Positions 25,497 through 39,551 are shown, numbered from the stretch's first letter. The stretch: 64,000 bases of DNA from Sindora glabra (GCA_020226215.1 CM035231.1:53038876-53102875); one strand, 5' to 3'. The notes: generated by a model from the sequence alone, not told the origin. Made by a program: numbers and translations.

Positions 25497-27095
25497 ATTC
25501 TTCCTATTATTCCACGATGTAAAGGAAGGGGAAGGAAAGAGAAGGGGAGGACACAAGTATAAATAGATGAAAAAGCTTGTAACTTAACCCTACCAATTTT
25601 TTTTTTATATATTCCCTTCTACTCTTATTATTTGTTGCATTTTTTTAAATTTTTATCCCTTTTTATCTGTTATTTAAAAAATTTAATGAAATATTATATA
25701 TATTTTTAATTTTATTTTTATTAATAAATACTTTATTATTTTATATTTTCTTCTTGAAATATTTTAATAAATTTATTTTATTTTTCTCTCTTTATTTTCA
25801 ATCATATTGATATTTGTATATGAAATGAGAAAGAAATTTATATGTGTATTTAAATTTAATTATAAATTTTAAGTAAAAGTAAAAATAAAAAATTTTAATT
25901 TTAAATTAAAAGATAATTTTAGAAAATTTGTTAAAAATAAATAAGTTAAATTATTTTTTAATCTTATAAAATTAATTAAATAATATAGATATAAAGGAGC
26001 AACTGATTTTACCATTTTACATTGAAAAGGAAGAGCTGCTAATTTTTGTTTTCACGTTGATTTGAATCAGTAAATGACTTTAGATTTTGGCGTTTGCATG
26101 TTTATTTCCTTCATAAGAAAAGCCAAATCCTTCGAATCAGCATGCTAAGCTGTATGAGTTTATATTTTCAGCACCGTAAATGACCTAACCAATTTTCCCT
26201 CAAATGCCTTATTTTATAACACAAAACCGACTGTTAAAAAAAGTAAGTAGCTGGCCAGTAGTTCATGACAGCAATGTATTAATTATTCCCCAATTAGAAG
26301 TAATTAATTTGGAAAAGAATAATTAAGAAGTTGATAGTAGGGAGTAGGGACAAAAAATAAAGTGCAATTTGGAGCACTAACTCCGAAAAACCTAACAAAA
26401 AATGGGGAATATCGTGGCTCCACTAAACATTAGTGCGTAGCATGCGACTCAAAGCAATTGCCACCTACGCTATGTGCTTCTGCTTTATCACTTCACTAAC
26501 TATGTAATAAATGATTGATTAGGATATATATTTCCTTTTTTATATATAAATAAAATAATAATTAATACACCAAATTTAGGTTTGAATTCTTGTCTAAAAT
26601 TGATTAGTTCAACAGAAAGTAAATTAAATTTCAAAACATTCCAAACATAATAAAGAATTTAAATTTCGACCCTTGAAGATATATTCTTAAAAAAAACTAT
26701 TATTTATTACTTTTATCCATAAAAAAAGTGTTTAAATTCCAAATATCACGAAGAATAAAGTCTCATATTGCGTGTCTGCTCTGTATAATGTGAAAATTCT
26801 TTGTCCCAAGTTAACCAATTAGCAAGCTTCCTAGCTGCCCTTTAATATAGCTACGCTTTATACTTTCTCGCTTTCAAAGGAAATTAAAGGAAATTTGATG
26901 GGTAAAAAATAGATGAAAATGATTTGTAATTTAAATTTGTATTTAAAGATGATGAATTATGAAAACATGTAAAAAATATATATAATTTTACCACTCCAAT
27001 TTTCAAAAATAAAAAAAATGATAATTACACACTCTCTGCTCCGTAAATTAAAAAAGGGATCAATAATTCTAATACAATATTTACAAAGGTAGGGT

Positions 27096-27428
27096 GAATA
27101 TAATAATATGAGAGGAATTTAAATTTAGTTTTTATCTGCATAAAATTTATATTGTCAATAAACAAAATATATATATCATATCATTTAAAAATAAAAGTAA
27201 TTAAAAGATTTTCATCACTAATAGAAAATCTAAACAGATTTTAAGGATGCAACAACGTATGCGAATATAATAATATGAGAGGAATTTAAATTTAATTTTT
27301 ATCTGTATAAAAATTTATATTGTGAATAAATAAAATATATATCGTGTGATTTAAAAATAAAAGTAATTAAAAGATTCTAATTACCAATAGAAATTCTTAA
27401 CAGATTTTAAGGATGTAACAACATATAA
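27096..27428. repeat. 167-bp tandem duplication
   Basis: Copies start at 27096 and 27263, both with gaatataataatatgagagg, and continue through gaatttaaattt, a ttatattgt-aataaa segment and cagattttaaggatg before ending in caacaacgtat / caacatataa. They differ by scattered substitutions. The unit resembles the miniature element remnants at 9955-10640. Confidence 0.8.
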
Positions 27429-30400
27429 ATAAGTAACAGTTAAGGTGGTTGGTACAATCATACTAGGTTATTAATTTATTCTTAGTTTGCGGCTAACAAA
27501 TGAAAAAAAATTTAGTGTTGTATTAATATTGAAAATTCAGCATTATTTTTATACAGTATATTATTTTTTTCAATCTTTAGCATCAAGATTATATTTTTTA
27601 AAATAAATTAATATGTATCTTGCAATTGATTTTTATTAAAAATTTGGTATACTTATCAAAATTTATATGAAAATAGTATTAAATTTTTAGTATTAATATA
27701 ATACTAGGAAATTTTCTCGAGTGAAAAATTCTTGAAATTGCAAATTATGATATTGAACCTGCCTTTAAAACAGTAATTATAATTTAATTTAAATATTTTA
27801 TAATGAAGTAGTACTCTATATATAATAATATTTATATAAGGACATTGATCGCCTTGCATTTTTTATTAAAAGAATATATAAATATGTAATAATATAAAAT
27901 ATATCTACATAACAAGCAAATTAAAATTAAATTCATATATGAGAAATGTAAAGTATATAAATGGTGTATATTTTTTTTATTAATGGTGTGAGAAAAAAAA
28001 TGAAATGTATTGCGGGTTAAAATATTCATTTCGCATGTGAAAGTTACATAAATCAGCATCTAATTGCAATCATTATTTTTCTTATATATATATATATATA
28101 TATGAATTTTCTTTTTCCTACCTCTTTTTCTCGTCATCTTTCACTTTCTACTCAATTATTTTACTTGGAACAATCATATCGAAACAAAAGCAACAAATCA
28201 AACGGAAACAAACTAATAACAGTGAATAACATTAAACCCACTTTTACAAACTTCTTTTCTATCACTTTAATTTACCTCATAGTAATTTAATAATTTTTAA
28301 ACAAAACTACTTTATTCTATGTGAGCAGTGGCTTTTTCAAATAAGTGAAGCTTCATATTTCGAAAACTTTAAATAAAATGATTAGTGAGATATAAAAGAA
28401 AATAAAAATAAAAAACCCATTTTCTAAGGCTATTATTTTTCACTCATTGCTGCTGCCAGTGGCAATAGTTAGCAAGTGTGCTTTGTAAACTTGCACTTTA
28501 CATTTTCCCTCTAACAAATAATGAAACTCCAACGCTTAAGCATCATTATCTACTGTCCTTTTGTTTCCTCGAAGCCTCTCGGAGTTCAGATATTTGCGGA
28601 CAAATGAACAAACAAATTCATCAAGACTCATAAAACCAAGAATTTAGCAAAGTATCTGAATGAAATTTGAATTTCGCTGAGCATTTAGCAGTATGATAAA
28701 GGATTTAAATATCATCTACCTGGTGTAAATTAATTGTGTATTATTACTTATTCATATATTATTATATCAATAAAAAATTATTAAAATTCATCTAAGACCA
28801 TTAATAATCCTCAATTATTGTAAATTTTTTACTAATAATTTTTTTATATATTGATAATTTAAAATATTTTGTATTGATGATATATCAATTTAAGCTTTAA
28901 AATAAAATTATTTTTAATTAGTATAAAAATTTAAATTTAATTTATTATTAATCTAAATTAACTTTATACTATTACTCGCTCATGTGTTCTATTGTTAAAG
29001 CTTCTTTGCTATAATTAAAATTTTTTAATTATTTATATTTTTAATGATATGTTTTTTTAATTTATGGATAATATAAAGTATTTTACATTAATAATAAATT
29101 AAATTTAAACTTTTAATATAATGAAAAGATTTATTATCTTCTATGATCATATGTCTTATTATTTTGAGTTTAAATATTATTGTTATTAACAATTTTAAGA
29201 AATCAAATAATTTATAAGTATTATAGTAATATTTTTTAAAAAATAATAACGTATCTTGATTTTATATTGAAATAATGCAGGTAATAGTATGGCACACACA
29301 TGTTGACAAATCATCATCTTTCGCATGTGATGTGTCAAGCCACACTCCAACACCAAGACCCTGTTGCTACCCATTCCTTTTTGCCATGTAAGCAAACTAA
29401 CCCTCTAATTTATTTTCTCTCTCTTTTTTTAATAAAAAAATTCCAATTATGCAATTCGTCTCACAATTTATTCTCTTATATAATTAATATAAAATCAGTC
29501 CTATTTGTCCAAAATTAAAAATACTTTTTAACAAATTATTATGAAAATATTTTTAATTAATAAAAAATATATAATTTATATGTTCATTATCAATAAAAAT
29601 AAAAATAAACACATAGAGATTGATACAAATATACTAATTTATTAATTGGCACAAATAAATTATATATTCATTTATTAATTAAGAAATTTTCAATTATTAT
29701 GTTATATACGCAAAACAAAAAAATGTGATATTTAAATTTGTTTATATTTAAATGCTATATTATGATGTAAGATTGCTTTCAGTATGGTCCAGGGGGCATG
29801 TGAGGACAACAAAAGAAAAGGACAAGCATTAGAAAGTGCATGATTTGTATAAAAAGCTTAGTCTAAGATCACATGGAGGGGCCAAAGCTTGTCCATTAAA
29901 CTCCAAGAAAATTAAAGTGAGCCAAAAAAAAAAAATGCTAAGCTTAATAGGGAACCCATATGCTCACCACTTAAGGGTGGACCCTTGTTTTGCTTTGTAG
30001 CCACCGCACTAAATTTTAATATTTTTCTATATAATCTTTTCAATTATAAAAATTATAAAAGTAAGGCGGTTAATCCCATAAACACAAACACCTTGTTATC
30101 GACATTTAATTAATATATATATTGTCGTTTTCATTGTATAAATAATTTCTTGAAGCAATCACAAATGGCGATTCCAATCGTGCGACCCACGCAGCTAGAT
30201 AGACAAAACTAAAGCCTCTGTAAAGATGAGACCATTGCGGCTGATTAGTTTTTCGGAAGCTAAATTTTATTAAAAAAATTAATTTTATGTATATATAAAA
30301 ATATATATTGTGTGTATATATATATTAAGATTAAAAAATAATTCTTAAAATTATAGTGTTAAAAAATTAATTTTATTTTTAAAATTTATTTATTTTTCAA

Positions 30401-31310
30401 AAGATATTTTTTTATAAAAAAAATTCTATATGCTCTTCTATTAACGAAAGAATAATATATTATTTTTTACTTTATTATTAAAAAAATTATCTACAGACGT
30501 GATAATAAAAAAATAATTTTTCTAAAAAAATTGTCTTCCACCATATTGTTCATATTTAGCATAAAACATATAGAATATTTTTTACCATTTTAGCAATTTA
30601 TAATTATATTATCATAAAAAAATATTTTTCATCAAAATAAATAAAGTTTTAAATTTTTATTAAATTTATTATATTTAAAATTAAATATGTCAATTATTTT
30701 TATTATTTTAATAATTTATGATTACACTTTTTGTAAAAAAATTTATCAAAACAAACGAAACTTATAATTTCTTTAAATCAAATCAACGAAATTCCGTTGA
30801 AAGTGAACCTTATACCAATCACAATATAGCATTAAATGATGTTGAAAAAAATATTCCTTCCTCAAACATATGAATATCATATAATTAAATCAATCAAAAT
30901 AAAATAATAATATATAATATATTTAATATGAAAATTTTTAAATTCTAAAGAAGAATAACTCATGGATAAAAAGAGATCCATTATATCAATATAAATTATA
31001 AGACTATACATATTAAATTTCTCAATCATTATATAATTTCTTAATTATTATCTTTACATTTCTTATAAATTTTAATAAGAATTCTCATATAATCTTTGTA
31101 TACATTTATATCAATTTTTTTCATATCTTAAATCTTTAGTTAGTACACATATTTATATTTCGTCAATATTCATATTCAATTCTAGTCTAACATAAAATTC
31201 TAAATTGTATAGGAATTTGGATAAGTCCCGACACCAATTTCATACGATGAAAACAGATCTCATAACTCGGCCATCACAATTGTAATATAGCCTAAACGAC
31301 GGGTATATCC
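27429..31310. other. Gene-poor AT-rich DNA
   Basis: No gene is recognised. Remnants of the gaatttaaattt / ttgataatttaaaatatttt repeat family are visible around 28780-28970 and 29040-29110. An (AT)n run lies at about 28084-28102. Somewhat GC-richer non-coding patches lie at 28440-28620 and 29780-30010. Confidence 0.5.
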
Positions 31311-31334
31311 AAAAGAAAGAAAGAAAGAAAGAAA
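31311..31334. repeat. (AAAG)n microsatellite
   Basis: About five AAAG units in a row; the flanking DNA is AT-rich and non-coding. Confidence 0.9.
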
Positions 31335-31479
31335 ATTGCATTATTTAAATATTATACTCTACGCACGAGTTTGATTGATAGCATTTTAGTATTGTTACTT
31401 GATATTGTACAATTCATCTTATAATAGAAATCGTTGCTATTTTATTTTTGATTATATATCATGTGTTTCGTATACTTAG

Positions 31480-34400
31480 TTGATGTAAGCAATATAATGT
31501 AATTTGTAGCAAGATGTATGTTAGTGCGTTACTTATTGATGGAACTCATGTTCATAAAACACATGATTTGTTGGCATAAACAATATTAATTAAGAAAACA
31601 TCATTAAAGTAGTGTTTATATCAATATCTCAATATTTTTTAATGAAGTGTATAATTTTTCTAAATAATAAAAAAATCTTTAATCATAATTTTAATCTCTC
31701 TAATATACAAATTAATTGCATTTGATCTTTATAATATTTTGTTTTGATCTTTTTAATATATAAATTGAATTATATTTAATTAAATTTATTACCTTTAAAT
31801 AAATTTAAAATTGAAAATTATTATTAACACGTACAGTTCTAACATAGAGCTCTAAGATGTTCTAATCAAAGGGTGGAAAATTTTGTGAATAGTGTAATTT
31901 TAATAAGTAAAATAGAGTATTTTCTTGTCTCAATAAGCCATGTAATTTTGCACATTTTTTATGTACCAATGATAATTTCACTTAATTTTTTTAGTTATTA
32001 TCAATATTTGCAATCTTATGGAAAATCTATATACCAATGAGGATGTTTTATCCTACATTACTACATAATTGTTTATGTTGATAAAACATCAAGTGTTTAA
32101 AGGATTATACACTGAAAAATGACACATGCATAATTACATGTTGTAGTATATGTACTTTCAATGTCGGTTAGTAGGCTGTTGTAAGATAGAACAATAATGT
32201 TGATTTTTTATGACATGAAAACCAATGTCTTTTATATTTATATTTTCTTTAAAAACAACATTAAATGTCGTTTACATTTAAAAAACTAATGTCTAATAAC
32301 CATCATACCACATCAATTTTTTAAATAACTAATATTGTATATCTACTCGCCCACCCAATTAAACATGTACTTAATTCCTTACTCCTTACTCCTTACTTAT
32401 GCCTTGACCCTTACTGTCTTACTCTTTCATCCCAAACCCTTACTCCATCCCTATGTTCCTCACTCTCTCATTCTCCTTATTCCCCCTATATTTCTAATTA
32501 GATTTAGGAAGCCAACATCATCTATTACTTTAAATAATCTCAATTTAAATAACTTTAAAGAATAAATTAAATAATTAAAAATTAAAAATAATCAAAGTTT
32601 ATATATAATACTACAATTAAAGTTAGATGCTTTGCTAAATTTCTCTTGATGCATATCATTCAATATATGAGATTTGCACTCTTTAGAAAAACTTTTAAAC
32701 ATAAAACCTACAAATGCAATGAACATCCATGAAAAGTTAGTGTATTACACATTTTTATATAAATAACTAGTAGATAGTACGAAAGAATACCAAAGAAAAT
32801 AAATGAGATTAAATTTTTTACCTATACAAAATAGTAAAAGTTGCATCAAAATGATAAATAATAAAATAAGATTAACTAGTTAATCATAAACTAAATTGTA
32901 AAAATAAATATAAAAGAAAAAATTCTTACATTTATATTTTGTACTTTTAGCAAGTGCTAAATCTCATATACTTATTCATAGGTTAACTGAGATTCAATCT
33001 TGCAATATAATTAGTTCTTAAAAGTACAAAATTGAAAAGAATTATCTTAAGATTGGAAAATAAGTATATATCGTTAGATAGAAAATCATTTTAGGACTAG
33101 AAGAGTTTCAAGATAAAATTTATAAATGACTTTATGCTTTACTCCTTTTATTTTTAACTCATGCTATGTTTTATCCTTTTCATATTCAATTTGTGTTAGT
33201 GGCATAATATATTCTTTAGTTACTATACAACAACAAAGGTCTAAAATTATATTACACATTAGTTTTGAACACTTATTGTTGCCTTTAATATAATGATGTC
33301 GTTTTATCAAGAGATGTTAAATATCAGTTGCAGTTAAAAAAAAAACCAATGTTGTAATTAATGAATGATTTTTAATTTTTTTATTATATAATTATACAAA
33401 ATAGCAAGAAAGTAAATATAAATGAAACAAAAATGAGAATGGAAATAATATATTATGAATATATATTCTTTCATTTTATTTATTTCCATACATAAACATA
33501 TATATACATAGTGTGAAAATTATTATTTAAAATGAACAAAAGGCTTTACATTTGCAATAAATATACATGGTATTATTATAAAAATTAAAAAGAAAGTGGT
33601 TACCTACTACTTGTAGTTCTTTTATATTGCTTAATGGTATTTGAGGTGCTTGATTCCATCAATTTTTTGTATCTATTAATCTTGAGGTGCTTAATTATTT
33701 TATTTGGTATAAACACTTAAAGTTTCTTATGTTTCGATGTGAAAATAGGAATGCTTCTTACTCTCTGTGTATCAAAGTTTAACATAGCACATAAAAGAAG
33801 TAACATATCGATTTTTACATTAAAACAAAGGAAGTGTTAGAGGCTTGTAGAAAATGGAGAAATTAAGCATCTTAACATCAATAGGAAGACCACACACCAT
33901 TGGTATTGCATAATTAGAAATACTTTAAATCTTATGATCATGAGAATTGAATCAAATAATGGATATGCTCATGACCATTTATTTAGGTTTAGATGATAAC
34001 CGTGATTTGATGCGATGCCTATAACCATAAGAGAGAGCTTTTAAGATTGAGATGAATAGAGTAGATCATAGTATTAACATTGCGCAATAACTAGAATCTC
34101 CTAAAATTTGTTCAATTAAAGGCCTTGTGTCTACACTTTAACAATGAATATAAAATTTTTATAAAGAATTTGAAAAGATTTTTATTCGAAGTCCTTATAA
34201 ATGCTTTGTAAAATTTTGGTGTTTATGGACAAATTGTGGATACAAGTTCTTGGATGGAACTTAGATCAATTCTAGAAACCTCTAAAAGGATTAGTTTTTA
34301 GAATCCATTAATAAAGAAGGCTCTTGAGATAAAGGGTATAGACAGTAGTATTAACATTATCTAGGTTATTAAGAAAATTTAAGAATTTTTTAGGGTTTCT

Positions 34401-36170
34401 TCCAAGGTGTAGATAAAAGTCCTTATAAGAAATTTTGAAAGTTCTCTAAATATTTCAAATAGCCATGATAATGTTGAATGCCAAGATTTACATCATTTAA
34501 CTTAGAGCCCTTTTTTTTATAGAAGGAGATCTATATTGAAAGATGATAGATTTATTGTTAGAAAGCCTAATTGGTTATTAATTTAATACTAAAGTTTTAA
34601 GTTTATCACTTAAGGTGTCGATTAAGTACGAAATTGATATTGAAATTGTTAATAAACAGTCATGATAATTGAAGTGGACTTACATGATGGTTACCACAAG
34701 GAACCAACATTATAAATTCTTGAACTATATAATTGAGATGGGCTTAAATCATTGTCAACATAAAAACCTAATGTTTTAAGTTATTCATTAATTGTAGTTG
34801 ATGAAATTATCTCCAATTTTATTCATTTAGATTTCTTTAATTTCATTCATTTAAATATCTTCATAAATTCATTATTTAAACTTTTTAATTTCTTTTATTT
34901 AATCTTCTTTATAAATTTACTCATTTATACGTGGTCAATTTCATTCATTTAAATTTCATTATAAATGACATTGAATTAGATATCCTCATATTATGAGAAA
35001 ATGTCATCATATTAAGCGTTGGTTAGTCCCCAAAATTGATTTTTTTATGTTTGTTATTTCCTTAATAAATCCCTTTCAATTATTACAGATTTTTGTTATG
35101 AAAACTATCGAATACAAAGAGAAAGTTATTTTTTAACTAAATTAACATAGAAAGTTATATTTATTTCAATAAATTTTATCTTTGTCAATCTATATAATCC
35201 AAATAACTATGATATAACTTTAAGTAAAAATAAAAATAGATGAGGAAAGAAAAATAATTTTGCAAATTTGCAAAATTTTAAGTAAAAATAACATACAAAT
35301 GAAAGCACAAACTAACAAATAAAAAGAAATATTATATCTAGAAATTTATATAAAATAATTACACTAAATCATCAATTAAAAAAAATTACACGTCTACAAA
35401 ATAACAGTGTAAGAATAGCCAAAAAAATCATTATGTATCAAAATCTTCATTCTTGATTCAAATTCCAACATTGTTGTTGAAATTTCTCTATTTTGTATAC
35501 CCTATGAGAAATGAGAGAGTACACAACAGGAAAATTGATGAAAATGGAATGAAAGATCTACAAAAATTATCATTCAATAGCTCTTTCATTCCATTACCAT
35601 TCCATAGTAAATGAGAGAGTATATAATGAAAGAGAAACAAAGGTTAAGGTTATTGCATTGTATACTCTCTCGATAAAAGTGGAGTAAAATATTAACAATA
35701 ACATTATGTACCAGACTCCTCATACTCAAGAGCATATTGGATAGATGCTAGAAGAGTTCGTATAGAAAAGAGAAACTTCGAGTGAAGATATATAGGAAAA
35801 AAATAAATATCAATTATTAAACAAAAATGATATCTTATGATTCTGTAATTTCCAATGCGACTTCTTAAAATGTCTTTTAGACGACAACTGTTAACAAGAA
35901 CCAACATCTTATACTTTTGTGATTTTCAACAAACTTTAAAATGCCTTTTAAACGATAATTTAATATTCAATTGATGTTGAAAGGTGCTGCACAAACTTTA
36001 CACATTGATTGTTTTCTTAAATGTTGCATCAAGTTTTTATATAATTTTGAAAATACCATCATATCAAAATAAATAATGGTATTTTTGTTAATTGACATCG
36101 ATCAATGTCATTCAACAATTCTATACTAATGTTCAGATAAAAAAAAATTATCAATTTTGAACTTAATGTG
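31480..36170. mobile_element. Possible degraded CACTA-like DNA transposon region
   Basis: Both sides of this region repeat short motifs around accaatgtc, aacattaaatgtcg and actaatgtc (about 32190-32300), and gacatcgatcaatgtc, aaccaacatc and gatgttg (about 35890-36110). The motifs are partly in opposite orientation, as subterminal repeats of CACTA elements often are. A two-unit tandem repeat with aaaatgtcttttagacga- and aaaatgccttttaaacga-type cores lies at 35832-35985. No CACTA terminus, transposase or target-site duplication was found, so this call is weak. Confidence 0.25.
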
Positions 36171-36387
36171 ATTGAATTTTTATATTAAGAGTAAAAATAA
36201 AATATTTTATTTAATAATAATTAAATGTGGCCAATTTATATATGTTTTATATTCTATGGGGATAAAAAAATGATAATATAACCTAAAATAAGTCCGTAAA
36301 ATGTAAGTGCATGTCTAGATGTCAGTATGATATTTAATTTGGAGGACCAATCTCTTTTTCCTTTCATTTCTTTTCGACTTTGGTTAT
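36171..36387. other. AT-rich spacer
   Basis: No gene or clear repeat was seen; it leads into a (GA)n tract at 36388-36406. Confidence 0.5.
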
Positions 36388-36406
36388 AGAGAGAGAGAGA
36401 GAGAGA
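36388..36406. repeat. (GA)n microsatellite
   Basis: An uninterrupted GA dinucleotide run immediately left of a 259-bp-spaced direct repeat. Confidence 0.85.
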
Positions 36407-36412
36407 TATGGC

Positions 36413-36815
36413 GGTTTTGATGTGTCATTTCGCCTAAATAGGATTGTGCCTTAATTTCTAAATCGCAAACTGAAATTAAATGATTAATTAAATCAATGGA
36501 CTCTAAAAATTGCTCCAATTATATGAATATATATATGTTTGTTAATTTTGGATTAAATCTTCACTATTGACTCAAATTAAGCATAATTAATTATTTTCCA
36601 TCATTAAGATGATTAATTATTTATTTGAGAATATCATTTCTTTCCGTCATTCTCATATACAGAAAGACTGTGGTTTTGATGTGTTACTTCACCTAATTAA
36701 GATATTGTGCCTTAATTTCTAAATGGCACGCTGAAATTAGATGATTAATTAAATAAGTGGCCTCTAATAATGCTTTAGTTATATGAAAATGTTTATTTTT
36801 TTCGGATTGAGGTTG
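36413..36815. repeat. Direct repeat pair, 259-bp offset
   Basis: Copy 1 (36413-about 36560) and copy 2 (36672-about 36815) share ggttttgatgtgt, attgtgccttaatttctaaa, ctgaaatta-atgattaatt, and a closing ttatatgaa. Identity is high in short blocks with scattered changes. About 110 bp of unrelated AT-rich sequence separates them. Confidence 0.8.
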
Positions 36816-39263
36816 TAATTAATAGGTAGCTAGGCACATTATTGCCTCAAATATAAATCCTACTTTTGGGGGACCTTTGGATCAGATGCTTCTGGTTCTC
36901 TTCTTATCACATAAAAGTAAGAAAATGAAAGATTTGATTAAATTATAAAAAGGACAGATATCAAACAAAGAGTTTCAGACTCACGCGTGCGCACGTATAT
37001 ACAAAACATGAAACCTTTTTAGATCAATATATTTATGACTTGTAATGTCAATATCAATCTAATCTAACTTTAAATATCAATATCGCAATCAAAATATATG
37101 CTAACTATAGGGGACGAAATATGGATATTTTACTGTTTATAAATTATTTTTTATAATAAAAATAATTAAATTATTAAATATATAAAAATAAAAAATTAGA
37201 TTATAAACACAACAAAAAATATAAAATTTTTAAAAAATATCAAATATTATCTAAGGCAAAAGCTTCCCACATTAATTGTAAGTTTTTATCTTCCAGTTAT
37301 ACTTGTTTAAGCTTTTGATTTGCTGATCAGTTGTAGTGTGATTATATAATTAATAGTAACTTGTGCTTGATCTTTTGTCACATTTTTTACCCATTTTGGA
37401 TGGAAATTTCCTAGCACTTATTTCTATAAGAACTGTAAAAAAAAAAATTATGATATCTATTTAGTTTTACTGAATATTAGTATTATTGTTCATTATTTTT
37501 TGTGAAGTTAGAAAATTAGATCAATTCATCCATCTATATGATGTTAAAATAATTGATTTATTGAACTATAGTAAACATTATTAAGATTTCAATATTACAA
37601 TAGGAATAAAATAAGATTTTAGTGCATTCCACCTATTACACAAACATTCAGGATTTAACTTGATTCTCATTAATTGGTAAAGTATAATATCATAACTATT
37701 GATTAAAAAAATAAGCATGTGAATGAATAATTTTAAAATTTATAAACATTTACTCATTTGATTTTCTCGTAAACAATTACAATGATACATTTTAATTTTC
37801 CAAAGCGTCTCATGCATCATAAAAAACTGAATATAAGATTAAAAAATATTCTTTTAATTTTTAATAAAATAATCAGTAATTTATTTCATCATCTTCATTT
37901 TTCTTTCCCTAAACAGACCATTGATATATGCTTGGCTAGTAATAACAAGAATAGTTAGATGAAAAAGTAGCAGCCAAAATCCCTAAGTAATAAGGTGATA
38001 GTGAAGTTGTCTTTTTCAATGCTGGTATTTTGCTATGATTTTTAAAGATTTTAAAATGTGAAATAACATGATAAATTTTAAAATTATTTAATCATAATTA
38101 TTTATTTTTTAATAAATATAATTAAATAATTTTAATTTAATAATTTTGATGTGAATAATTACCTAAGCTATAGAATTCACTTTCAGTGGTACTTTGGGAT
38201 ATCTGATTAGTTGCTGACAATGAAATGCCAAAACCGTATAAACTAGTGCGGACCAGAGCTTCATTGCTCAAGACTCCTCTTATCACAGACACACGTCCTT
38301 ATTTTGCCGACATGCTTGTCCCCCCCCCCCCCCCCCCACCTCTTTCTTTTGTAGGGCTAGAATCCCTCGATTGGGGCTGCCCTCCTATCTTGTGACCAAA
38401 GATTGATTTTAAAAATATATTTTTTTATTTTTTTATGATAGTCATTTTTAAATTTTATTTATAAAAATTTTAATTTTAAATATATAATTCAAAAATAAAA
38501 ATTTAAACATTTTTTATATATTCTTGATATATATTAGTTATGTGAATAAATAAAATATTTTTATTTATTCTTTTGAATATTTTTTATTCTTTATTTTTTT
38601 AAAATTTGAAAAAATTTATGAAAATATAAAATGCGTTTTTAAAAATTATTTTTAAGAATAATTTTTGAAAAATAAAAAATAAAAATATTTTCAAACATAC
38701 TCTAAATTAACGAATTTTTTTTAGTGATTTAAGTTATCAATTTATAATTGTGAAAAAGAAAGTTATTATGCCTTGTAATTAGATGTGAAGATAACTAGAT
38801 AAGCAAATAGTATACTTTTTCACTTTTTTTTATAATAATTATGGTGTAGTACTGGTACACTATTAATTTAAATTATTAAATTTTATTTATTTATATAATA
38901 ATACATAAAATAAATAAAATCTAATAATTAAATTCCGAAGTACAATGGGAATTATGGGATATCTCCCTTGTTATAAAGAAGAAAAATCCTATCACTGTAT
39001 ACTACAGATTTTTTTCCCTTCGCACAACAAACAATACCTAGAAATCCAGGAGCCAAACCTTGTACTCTCAGAAAAATCTAGAACAAAAAGAAACGAAACA
39101 AATGAATAAACACAAAAATCGGCAAAATACAAAGTTACAAACTTTTATATAGAAAATAAAAATTCAAAAACAACGACCAAGTTTGGGAAATAATCGTGAC
39201 TTGTGAATTTATAGCTTTGACTCGGGTTGCGAGGCATGAAAAACTACCGATGAGATACCATAG
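36816..39263. other. AT-rich intergenic DNA
   Basis: No gene is seen. It holds a homopolymer C run (38320-38337) and an AT-rich block at 38405-38700 similar in style to the candidate MITE at 25218-25496. Confidence 0.55.
38320..38337. repeat. Poly(C) run of 18
   Basis: Eighteen consecutive C residues, followed by a, then cc. Such a run is rare in this AT-rich DNA and is prone to length error in sequencing and assembly. Confidence 0.9.
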
Positions 39264-39272
39264 GAATCTAAC
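39264..39272. repeat. MULE target-site duplication, left
   Basis: gaatctaac, exactly repeated at 48764-48772. Nine bases is the standard length for Mutator-like insertions. Confidence 0.9.
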
Positions 39273-39546
39273 GGTAAAAATACTGGATTACGTTGATTTT
39301 ATAAATAATTTATCGTTTTACTGTAATTCCGAAACTAATTACCAGAATACGCAGGGTGCCATTTCAAATGGTGCCCGCAAGGCTTGGAAGCGCCATTCAA
39401 AGTGGCGTCCTCCCCTTGTAGCCGCCCTTGGAGGCGCCATTTGAAGTGGCGCCCCCACCTTGGAGGCCCCATTCAAAGTGGCGCCCTTCTAAGGGCACCA
39501 TTTTCAAAATTTGAATTGGGAGGCGCCTAATGAAATGGCGCCTCCC
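39273..39546 (+). repeat. MULE left terminal block (L1) with GGCGCC dyads
   Basis: The outer 80 bp is AT-rich and homologous to the other three blocks; it ends aatacgcagggtgcc. It is followed by an array of near-palindromes: 39355-39375 (decayed to ggtgcc on both sides), about 39390-39410, 39433-39453 (ggcgcca, 7-nt centre, tggcgcc), about 39464-39486, and 39518-39546 (10-bp perfect stem gggaggcgcc). The last lies 5 bp before a TATA box. Confidence 0.85.
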
Positions 39547-39551
39547 CCCTC

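Larger units (their letters stand above)
20791..27095. other. Gene-poor AT-rich DNA
   Basis: No gene is recognised. Short open frames at 22572-22853 (minus), 23351-23533 and 23554-23839 (plus) fall in slightly GC-richer patches but match no family I know. A (GA)n run lies near 22150 and an (AT)n run near 22398-22420. Two MITE-like repeats at 24489-24980 and one AT-rich inverted repeat near 25218-25496 are listed separately. Confidence 0.55.

Noticed and set aside
32335..32565. 76-codon plus frame rich in Leu, Pro and Thr
   Set aside because: It comes from a short local repeat (ccttactcctta) in non-coding DNA and has no recognisable domain or splice context.
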